64,000 nt of DNA from Novosphingobium sp. G106 (GTDB lineage Bacteria; Pseudomonadota; Alphaproteobacteria; Sphingomonadales; Sphingomonadaceae): NCBI RefSeq assembly GCF_019075875.1, contig NZ_JAHOOZ010000002.1:62001-126000 (forward strand), written 5' to 3'. This document shows, one piece after another, positions 7,022 to 12,630 of the stretch. A program made the translations under genes and the position numbers. How positions within the stretch are numbered: the first letter of the stretch is position 1; each line of letters opens with the position of its first letter. The notes beneath the pieces are model-generated. The model was not told where the DNA came from. It saw only the letters and a program-made list of their open reading frames with translations, and made no database searches.

Positions 7022-7264
7022 TCAAAGGCGTGCGCCGAGGGCAGCCTTCTCCATCGCATTGGGATTTACTCCTTGGGCCTGCTCGTTTCCAGATCCCCTG
7101 GCATTCCACCAGCGGAAGGCGGCGGCAAGAACGATTGCCCCAATAAGAGTTAGAATGAACATAGCCATGACTGCGGTGATCTGCGCGGGCGTAAGGCCGG
7201 CAAGGTGAGGGAGAGATCCTGCAGCGCGGCGACTCCTCGCCGTGTTACGATTATGCGCCTCCAA
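7022..7264 (-). CDS. Small single-pass membrane protein
   Basis: Up to 80 residues from a TTG at 7264; an ATG at 7168 would give a 48-residue protein that keeps the essential part. One long membrane helix is evident (Ala-Met-Phe-Ile-Leu-Thr-Leu-Ile-Gly-Ala-Ile-Val-Leu-Ala-Ala-Ala-Phe), closed by Arg-Trp-Trp and a polar tail. The stretch before it (Gly-Leu-Thr-Pro-Ala-Gln-Ile-Thr-Ala-Val) looks protein-like and favours a start before 7168, but no good ribosome-binding site is visible. No family recognised. Confidence 0.45.
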   Translation of the reverse strand: MEAHNRNTARSRRAAGSLPHLAGLTPAQITAVMAMFILTLIGAIVLAAAFRWWNARGSGNEQAQGVNPNAMEKAALGARL

Positions 7265-7587
7265 GCATTTGGCGCCAAACCGATTTTATGTGCCAATTCG
7301 ACCCATGCTGAAGTGCCAGTGAGTGGCGAACTCGCGCGACGGAGCTGCCAATGCGAGGCCATTTTTGACCTCCCTGATACCTTCCGTCCATTCACGTTCG
7401 GGCTGCGCTTCGATCGAGGTCGTCAGGTTGGGGCTTCCGGACAGGTGTTTCGGCGAAGCGTGCGTAGCAAGTGGCCGTTCAACGGTCAGGCTTGCAGGGG
7501 GCTCGGCGACGGAAAAGATAGCCGTATGCCCCGCGTCTGGAGCCAGGTCGTAGCAATATAACGGTCTTCTATGTTGCCGGCCGTGCG
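7265..7587. other. Gene-free interval
   Basis: No supported gene on either strand. It precedes, on the minus strand, the terminator of the decayed PEP-CTERM gene. Confidence 0.4.
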
Positions 7588-7615
7588 AAAGGGCCTCGCC
7601 AACGCGGCAAGGCCC
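7588..7615 (-). terminator. Intrinsic terminator of the decayed PEP-CTERM gene
   Basis: On the minus strand GGGCCTTGCC, GCGTT loop, GGCGAGGCCC, TTTC. It begins about 20 bases after the relic stop codon at 7637-7639. Confidence 0.7.
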
Positions 7616-7636
7616 CGTTCCGCTTCGCGCCAGGAG

Positions 7637-7815
7637 CTAGAGCGCGTCGCGTACAGTCGCCTTTGGTTTGCGGCGCATCGCCGCACCGGCCAGTCCGATC
7701 CCAAGGGTGATTATGCCCTAGGTCGCTGGTTGGGGAGTGTGCTGGCCGACGCACCCAGTTCAGCTATTCCTCCAATTTGGATGTGCTTGATCTCCAGGGC
7801 CATTTTCGAGAAATC
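7637..7815 (-). pseudogene. Relic 3' end of a PEPxxWA-CTERM protein gene
   Basis: The minus strand carries the remains of a PEP-CTERM sorting tail. One frame reads Ile-Ala-Glu-Leu-Gly-Ala-Ser-Ala-Ser-Thr-Leu-Pro. After a one-base shift a second frame reads Gln-Pro-Ala-Thr-stop-Gly-Ile-Ile-Thr-Leu-Gly-Ile-Gly-Leu-Ala-Gly-Ala-Ala-Met-Arg-Arg-Lys. Restoring one base (CCC-AA to CCC-GAA) and TAG to TGG at 7718-7720 yields Leu-Pro-Glu-Pro-Ala-Thr-Trp-Gly followed by the hydrophobic segment and basic end, the standard PEPxxWA-CTERM layout. The coding body upstream is missing, replaced by the PilZ gene on the other strand. The matching terminator is still present. Confidence 0.6.
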
Positions 7816-7847
7816 GAAAATTCACCTTCCGGGATCATCGTGCTTGG

Positions 7848-8219
7848 ATGGCAAGGACCGACTCCGACAGCGATGTTGGGCGGAGGCTTGAACGACGAGC
7901 CCGAACCGAACTCATCGCCGAACTCGTCACGCTTCGGGGGCTGCAGCAAGTTCGTGTCGAAAGCCTGTCGTCCTGCGGCGCGGGCCTCAAAGTGGACCAT
8001 CTTCCCGAGATCGGAAGTACAATCGTCCTTGCCTGGCCCGTCCATGCCCTGTGTGGCACGGTTGCTTGGGCGAAGGGTCGCCGTTGCGGAATATCATTTT
8101 CCCCGGCGGTGCCCGAGGCCACTATAGCAGAGATTGTCCGGACCAATGGTGGGGCCCACATCGACAGCCTTGCACGGTTGGCGAAGAGCGGATCCTTCTC
8201 GGATTTGGGCAAGATCTGA
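7848..8219 (+). CDS. PilZ domain protein (single domain)
   Basis: 123 residues forming one PilZ domain. The cyclic-di-GMP binding switch is represented by Arg-Arg-Leu-Glu-Arg-Arg-Ala-Arg near residues 12-19, and the second motif by Ser-Leu-Ser-Ser-Cys-Gly-Ala-Gly-Leu near 39-47 (family form [D/N]hSxxG). The beta-barrel then runs through Ile-Val-Leu-Ala-Trp-Pro, Gly-Thr-Val-Ala-Trp-Ala and Cys-Gly-Ile-Ser-Phe. The Asp of motif two is Ser here, so binding may be weakened. It lies 234 bases before a second, double PilZ gene, suggesting paralogues answering the same cyclic-di-GMP pool. Confidence 0.75.
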   Translation: MARTDSDSDVGRRLERRARTELIAELVTLRGLQQVRVESLSSCGAGLKVDHLPEIGSTIVLAWPVHALCGTVAWAKGRRCGISFSPAVPEATIAEIVRTNGGAHIDSLARLAKSGSFSDLGKI

Positions 8220-8315
8220 AGGCCGAGGCTAAAACGTCATTAGAGCGCGCGCGGCTTTCAGGATTGCACTCACGAATCCGGTACCCCGAAGATACTGATC
8301 CATTGTGGATGTGAA

Positions 8316-8339
8316 TTTGAGTCAACTATATGATTCAAA
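8316..8339. promoter_or_regulatory. Inverted repeat between the two PilZ genes
   Basis: TTTGAGTCA (8316-8324), ACTATA, TGATTCAAA (8331-8339): nine-base arms with one mismatch, about 115 bases before the start at 8454. A likely protein-binding site; the regulator is unknown. Confidence 0.45.
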
Positions 8340-8453
8340 ACGAAGTCTGTGAAATTTTTGCACCGAGATAACGCAAAATTAGGCATGACCTTTCGGCATT
8401 TGGAAACCGGATGGATCTCTTATCAGTTTGCGGGGGCAATTGGGAGATTGCCC

Positions 8454-9203
8454 ATGTCTCGGAGAAAAATTGCGGCAAGCAACATACGGGATGTCGATCT
8501 CGAAGCGTATCAGTCCGTGAACGATTATCTCGACGACCTCGTAGCTTTTGCCCAGGAGATCGAGGCAAGGTTGGAGCACGATATGCTGCTGATACCGCAG
8601 CCTGTCCCAGCCGCTCTGCCGCCGGCCGAGCACGAAATCTCTCCGGACCGGCGCAGCTCGCAGCGAACACTTACCATCTATCGCTTAGTTCAGATCGATA
8701 GTGGCGGCGATCGTGGCTTCGCCCGTTGCCGGAACATTTCGGACTCCGGTGTCCGGCTCGAGCTTAGCATGCCCCTGGAAATGGGCGCCGCCGTCGAAAT
8801 CGCGTTCTCTCCCAGCAATGTTCTACCGGGCCGGGTCGTCTGGAAAGTCGATCATAGCTGCGGAATCGCATTCAATGCCGAGGTGGACAGTGCCGCGGTG
8901 TTGAGCAGATCTGCTGCGGAATTGCATGGTAATCGGGCGCGCCCGTTTCGGCTAAACGCGAATTTGCCGGCTCGGGTAAGTTCGGATGGTAAGAGCCGCG
9001 GCACCACGGTGATGGATATATCGCAGCGCGGTGTGAAGCTCACTCACGACGGCAGCTTTCATCGCGGCATGAGCATACGGGTTGTGCTCGCTTCTGGCGC
9101 AGAACGGGAAGGTGTCGTGCAATGGGTTAAAGGTGATACTGCCGGCGTCTATTTCATCGAACCTTTCAGCGTTGATGAACTAGGGTCCATAAGAGCCCTG
9201 TAG
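8454..9203 (+). CDS. Tandem PilZ domain protein
   Basis: 249 residues from the ATG at 8454, preceded by GGGAG at seven bases; the frame is open upstream to 8349 but that part has little coding character. After a helical N-terminus (Leu-Glu-Ala-Tyr-Gln-Ser-Val-Asn-Asp-Tyr-Leu-Asp-Asp-Leu) come two PilZ modules. The first starts with Arg-Arg-Ser-Ser-Gln-Arg and contains Asn-Ile-Ser-Asp-Ser-Gly-Val-Arg-Leu. The second starts with Arg-Pro-Phe-Arg and contains Asp-Ile-Ser-Gln-Arg-Gly-Val-Lys-Leu. Both keep the D/N-hSxxG motif; the second has a less canonical Arg motif. It probably senses cyclic-di-GMP and passes the signal on by protein contact. Confidence 0.75.
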   Translation: MSRRKIAASNIRDVDLEAYQSVNDYLDDLVAFAQEIEARLEHDMLLIPQPVPAALPPAEHEISPDRRSSQRTLTIYRLVQIDSGGDRGFARCRNISDSGVRLELSMPLEMGAAVEIAFSPSNVLPGRVVWKVDHSCGIAFNAEVDSAAVLSRSAAELHGNRARPFRLNANLPARVSSDGKSRGTTVMDISQRGVKLTHDGSFHRGMSIRVVLASGAEREGVVQWVKGDTAGVYFIEPFSVDELGSIRAL

Positions 9204-9291
9204 GCCGCACCAATTGCCGCGCCCGAGCACCTGCACGCGACGCACTTGTACGTTGTCCGACCGGCCGTCGCCGGGGAAACGAGTAGACCCT

Positions 9292-10020
9292 ATGTACGAT
9301 CTTGTTTTCGTTATCGATCAGGACGTGAAGCGTCGCGGCTCTCTGTCCTTCTATCTCAACAGTCATGGGACCACCGCAGAGCCCTTCGAGAATATCGATG
9401 AGTTCATGCAATGTTGGCCGAGGACAGGTGTCGTGCTCATCAATGACGACCAGGATATGGTTGTAGCGCTGATGCACGAAATCGCGAGCCGGCATACCTG
9501 GCTACCGGTGATCGCCTATTCGCAGGAACCCGAGCCCGAACGCGTTGTCGAGGCCGTGCTCGGTGGGGCGGTGGGCTATGCCGACTGGCCGGGCAACGGT
9601 GAGGCACTGATCGCAGCCGTCCGCCACGCTCGCGCGCGTTCCAATGCAGCGATCACTTCCACCACGCGTCGGACCATGGCGCTCAGCCGTATAGTACAAC
9701 TGACCCCGCGCGAACGCGAGATCCTCTCCGGAATGGTCGATGGTCTTAGCAATCGGGAGATAGGCAAAGTTCTTGCGATCAGTCCCCGAACGGTTGAGCT
9801 CCACCGGTCGCACATTCTTATCAGGACTGGCGCGAAAAACAGCGCGGAGGCTATCCGCCTGGCCGTGGAGGCATCGCTGCCATCGTTTGATCCGGCAGCC
9901 GGTCGCAATACGGGCTCGCACGGCGCGTGGCCTGTTGCCAAGCCTGGCGAAGCCGACGTGCAAAAAGCTGGACGCGCTTCGGTCGCGGTCGTCTCTTCAT
10001 CAGGCACGGCAGCGACATGA
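9292..10020 (+). CDS. FixJ/NarL-like regulator with degenerate receiver
   Basis: 242 residues from the ATG at 9292. Residues 1-115 have receiver-like topology (Leu-Val-Phe-Val-Ile-Asp-Gln-Asp at the first strand), but the phospho-site region reads Leu-Ile-Asn-Asp-Asp-Gln-Asp, and the conserved Lys-Pro of strand five is Asp-Trp-Pro. Residues ~140-205 are a LuxR HTH: Leu-Thr-Pro-Arg-Glu-Arg-Glu-Ile-Leu, then Asn-Arg-Glu-Ile-Gly, then Ser-Pro-Arg-Thr-Val-Glu-Leu-His-Arg. The receiver is therefore probably not phosphorylated in the usual way. A close paralogue lies at 35369-36001. The Ala/Gly-rich tail after ~210 is not shared. Confidence 0.75.
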   Translation: MYDLVFVIDQDVKRRGSLSFYLNSHGTTAEPFENIDEFMQCWPRTGVVLINDDQDMVVALMHEIASRHTWLPVIAYSQEPEPERVVEAVLGGAVGYADWPGNGEALIAAVRHARARSNAAITSTTRRTMALSRIVQLTPREREILSGMVDGLSNREIGKVLAISPRTVELHRSHILIRTGAKNSAEAIRLAVEASLPSFDPAAGRNTGSHGAWPVAKPGEADVQKAGRASVAVVSSSGTAAT

Positions 10021-10167
10021 TGCTTTCGTCGCTTGCAAAAACACGGACTGGCGACCCTGAGGTTTCAGAAGTGTTTTTTGACTCGGCAGTCTGCAAATAA
10101 TGTGCGCCCAGCTAGCTGACGACAGGCAATCAGACCGCCACCGTGGTCCCGTTAAACGGAGCACACC

Positions 10168-10545
10168 ATGCCCCTCTATAAGGTATTTCCGACCGATCCT
10201 CGAGGCTTTGCGGAAGTAGGAGTCTCCTGGACCGAACGCATCCTCGGTGTCGTTCAGGGCCTCGAGTGTCATGAGGCAGACGTGTTCCTGGAGGACAGAT
10301 GTGCGTTTTCGATCCGACTGGAACAGAGCGGCATCTGGTCAATCTTCCAGCGCGGAGAGGTCCAGCCCGAGATACTCCTCGACAATCTGGCGCTTAAACT
10401 CGAGGCTGTGCGATCGGTGCTGTCTCGACATAGGCTCTTCTCCAAGAGCCCGCAGCGGGGGTCAAATAATCTTCTTCCGCATGTCCGACCCGAGGGGGCC
10501 ACTCCCAGAAAGCGGGCATTGATCAGCACTTACAGACGCGCCTAA
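10168..10545 (+). CDS. Hypothetical protein
   Basis: 125 residues; GGAG lies about seven bases before the ATG at 10168. The first half has a beta-strand-like, aromatic pattern (Tyr-Lys-Val-Phe-Pro, Trp-Thr-Glu-Arg-Ile-Leu-Gly-Val-Val, Ala-Phe-Ser-Ile-Arg-Leu-Glu-Gln-Ser-Gly-Ile-Trp-Ser-Ile-Phe). The second half is helical and basic. No signal peptide and no family I recognise. It converges with the lipoprotein gene, their stop ends overlapping by four bases. Confidence 0.55.
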   Translation: MPLYKVFPTDPRGFAEVGVSWTERILGVVQGLECHEADVFLEDRCAFSIRLEQSGIWSIFQRGEVQPEILLDNLALKLEAVRSVLSRHRLFSKSPQRGSNNLLPHVRPEGATPRKRALISTYRRA

Positions 10546-10931
10546 TCGCAGCGTGCCGCAAGTCGAGGGTGGACTGACATGAGTTGCCCTGTTTCAATCT
10601 CGTAGCCCTTTTCAGCACTGCGGATGACAAACATAAAATCGCGATCTTCACGCATATGGACGTGTGCGAAATACCGGACAGGAAGAACCGCCGGGATATC
10701 GGCGCCCTTCAATACCTTTTTCACTTTGATCCGCGCACTTACCCATGCATGTCCAATAAGGTCATCGTCATCTTGGACAGGCTCATATGCTCCATTTTCG
10801 ATGATCCTGCCGACCACTACGAGATCGTTGCACCCATAGCGCAGGGTGCGGTCTTCCACGCTGACCGGCGAATTGCTCACGCAAGCCGGCATCATAAGGG
10901 CTGCCAATATCGGAACGGCGACTGACTTCAT
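10542..10931 (-). CDS. Putative lipoprotein of unknown function
   Basis: 129 residues from the ATG at 10931. Residues 1-18 form a lipoprotein signal (Met-Lys-Ser-Val-Ala-Val-Pro-Ile-Leu-Ala-Ala-Leu-Met-Met-Pro-Ala-Cys) with a slightly atypical lipobox (Met-Pro-Ala-Cys). The mature protein has a strand-rich middle (Leu-Val-Val-Val-Gly-Arg-Ile-Ile, Trp-Val-Ser-Ala-Arg-Ile-Lys-Val-Lys-Lys-Val-Leu-Lys-Gly) that suggests an OB- or beta-sandwich-like fold. Further Cys residues are at about 35 and near the end. A 14-base palindrome lies about 40 bases upstream of the start. Confidence 0.65.
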   Translation of the reverse strand: MKSVAVPILAALMMPACVSNSPVSVEDRTLRYGCNDLVVVGRIIENGAYEPVQDDDDLIGHAWVSARIKVKKVLKGADIPAVLPVRYFAHVHMREDRDFMFVIRSAEKGYEIETGQLMSVHPRLAARCD

Positions 10932-10972
10932 GCTGACCACGGTAAGCGATAATCCGATGACTGGAAACGGAA

Positions 10973-10986
10973 CTGATCGCGATCAG
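10973..10986. promoter_or_regulatory. 14-base palindrome upstream of the lipoprotein gene
   Basis: CTGATCGCGATCAG is perfectly symmetric and sits 42 bases before the minus-strand start at 10931, where an operator would be expected. No regulator can be assigned. Confidence 0.35.
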
Positions 10987-11098
10987 GTTAAACGGCGGCA
11001 ATGTCGGCGCTTGCTGACGCCCGAACTCGGCAGATTGACGCAGGCGAAAATGTCTGGTTGCTGGGCGTCAGCCGTCGCAAAGCTCGGAAGATTAGCTC

Positions 11099-11335
11099 GT
11101 GAACGAATTGGCAGGCGACGCATTTCTTGCTCTGATGGCTGCATTGGGCGCGGCCTTCATGGTCAAGGCTGCTACGATCAGGGATGCCATAGCCCGTCGA
11201 TACGACAACCCGCGGATCACAGCACACCTCCATATGAGAGGCTATGTACTTTCTCTGCGTCTGGTGGGGACAGGTTGGTTCTTGTTCGGAGGTGCGATTT
11301 TGATCGCGAAGGGCGTTCGCTTCTTCTCCGTGTGA
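11099..11335 (+). CDS. Small two-helix membrane protein
   Basis: 78 residues from a GTG at 11099. Two hydrophobic segments are visible: Ala-Phe-Leu-Ala-Leu-Met-Ala-Ala-Leu-Gly-Ala-Ala-Phe-Met-Val near the N-terminus and Gly-Thr-Gly-Trp-Phe-Leu-Phe-Gly-Gly-Ala-Ile-Leu-Ile near the C-terminus. They are separated by a basic loop rich in Arg and His. No family recognised. The gene is isolated, and its start codon lacks a clear ribosome-binding site. Confidence 0.45.
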   Translation: MNELAGDAFLALMAALGAAFMVKAATIRDAIARRYDNPRITAHLHMRGYVLSLRLVGTGWFLFGGAILIAKGVRFFSV

Positions 11336-11398
11336 CACGCCGTCGATGTCGGCTTTTAGGCCGCGATCATAGATGTGGGTGGCAACAGGTCGGCGGAA

Positions 11399-11698
11399 TC
11401 AAGCTCGATGTCTTTTTGCCCGTTCTCGCGCATCCATGAAATCATCTCGCAATGGCGAGAGAAAAAACTCCCAGGCCACCAAGGCGAAGCCCGCCGCGCT
11501 TAGGCAAAGGGAGAGCCGCATTGCCCATGTCTCAACTACCAGCGAGGTACCAAGCAGTTTGCAAATGCTCAGTGCGGCAATTGGAGGGATCAGCCATGCG
11601 ATCAATTGCCATCGCATCTCGCTCACCAGCGCCAGTCCGTCCAAGGGCGCCGACTTCCGTTTCAGATAGGCTCGGTAGCGGGAAACCGGATTGCTCAT
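11399..11698 (-). CDS. Hypothetical membrane protein
   Basis: 99 residues. A basic N-terminus (Arg-Tyr-Arg-Ala-Tyr-Leu-Lys-Arg-Lys) precedes two membrane helices (Leu-Ile-Ala-Trp-Leu-Ile-Pro-Pro-Ile-Ala-Ala-Leu and Ala-Met-Arg-Leu-Ser-Leu-Cys-Leu-Ser-Ala-Ala-Gly-Phe-Ala-Leu-Val-Ala-Trp). A charged tail (Arg-Glu-Arg-Ala-Lys-Arg-His-Arg) follows. The positive ends predict both termini in the cytoplasm. No known family. Confidence 0.55.
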   Translation of the reverse strand: MSNPVSRYRAYLKRKSAPLDGLALVSEMRWQLIAWLIPPIAALSICKLLGTSLVVETWAMRLSLCLSAAGFALVAWEFFLSPLRDDFMDARERAKRHRA

Positions 11699-11972
11699 GA
11701 TACGAGCATTTCAGAGTAGTAGAATTCCTGCAATCGGTCTTCGCAGATGGTGCACGAACAGCGACTTTGTCGGCACTTGGCGCCCGCGGATCACGCCCCG
11801 GTGGGTTGGGGGGCCTGACAGGCAGCTAACAGCGCCAAAAGCTGGAAAGCGGACGAAGCGCTTGGGCCTGTTTTACGGACGGCGGCTGTCGTGTCATAAA
11901 GCACGAGTGCTGGCACCTTCCTCAGCCATGCCTTATCATATGACTCAAGACACGCGATAAGATTTGGGAATG

Positions 11973-12275
11973 ATGACCAAGGTCAACCCGGGAGTACTAA
12001 GGGTATCGCAGATCCTCAATTTCATGGCCTGCCGTGCTGAAAAGCCATGCACGCACGCGGAAATTCGTGCGGGGACCGGCATGAGCCACGCAACTTGCCA
12101 CATGCTTTTAACTGCGCTTGTGGAAGTGGGCTATGTCATACGCCTGAGTGATAAGTCTTTCATTCTCGGGCCGTCACTGCTCATCATCGTCAGGGCGGCG
12201 GAGGCAGAATATTCCGCAAGCACTTCGATAATACTCAAAGAACTGCCTTATATGGATAATCCATCTATGCGATGA
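11973..12275 (+). CDS. Truncated IclR-family regulator (DNA-binding domain only)
   Basis: About 100 residues from the second of two adjacent ATGs (11970 or 11973). It matches the IclR winged helix: Val-Leu-Arg-Val-Ser-Gln-Ile-Leu-Asn-Phe-Met, then His-Ala-Glu-Ile, then Met-Ser-His-Ala-Thr-Cys-His-Met-Leu-Leu-Thr-Ala-Leu, then Gly-Tyr-Val-Ile-Arg, then Phe-Ile-Leu-Gly-Pro-Ser-Leu. Full IclR proteins have about 250 residues with a C-terminal effector domain; here the frame stops just after the linker helix. Either the gene is truncated or a DNA-binding-only form is made. An IclR-like operator lies 250 bases downstream in front of the receptor gene. Confidence 0.65.
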   Translation: MTKVNPGVLRVSQILNFMACRAEKPCTHAEIRAGTGMSHATCHMLLTALVEVGYVIRLSDKSFILGPSLLIIVRAAEAEYSASTSIILKELPYMDNPSMR

Positions 12276-12630
12276 GCAGGCCATTGATATAAAAGCGTGA
12301 ATTGCTGGGCCAAAAGCCAACTGGCTCTTCCACACGGCGGCCTGCAGTAAACCGGGCAAGCCTTTGGTGCGCGGTAGCCACGAGGAAGACAGCCCTTTTT
12401 ACGGCATGAAAAAGAGGAGGTGATGCCGCGATATCACACCAATCACAATTCGGGAAGTCGACCGCTGGTTCGGCATTGCGACGCAGCAATTCAATCGTTA
12501 GGTGCCCACTGCAGAAATAATTGGAACGTGTGTTCCAGAAGACAAGAACTTGGCCGCCGTGGCACCTCGATCGGTGTTGAGCGGCGACTCCGGGGCGACT
12601 TGAGAGTTTGATATTAGGGGAGGGAATCTA
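12276..12630. other. Interval between truncated IclR gene and receptor gene
   Basis: No plus-strand continuation of the IclR effector domain could be read in any frame. A minus-strand frame of 74 residues (12265-12489) has fair composition but no recognisable family. The operator at 12522-12537 is listed separately. Confidence 0.4.
12522..12537. promoter_or_regulatory. IclR-like operator upstream of receptor gene
   Basis: TGGAAC-GTGT-GTTCCA, six-base arms with a four-base spacer, close to the family-type site TGGAAnnnnnTTCCA. It is 94 bases before the receptor start at 12631 and just downstream of an IclR-type gene. Confidence 0.5.

Noticed and set aside
12265..12489. 74-residue minus-strand frame downstream of the truncated IclR gene
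   Set aside because: Composition is fair, but it has no ribosome-binding site, no recognisable family and no partner; it may be relic sequence.
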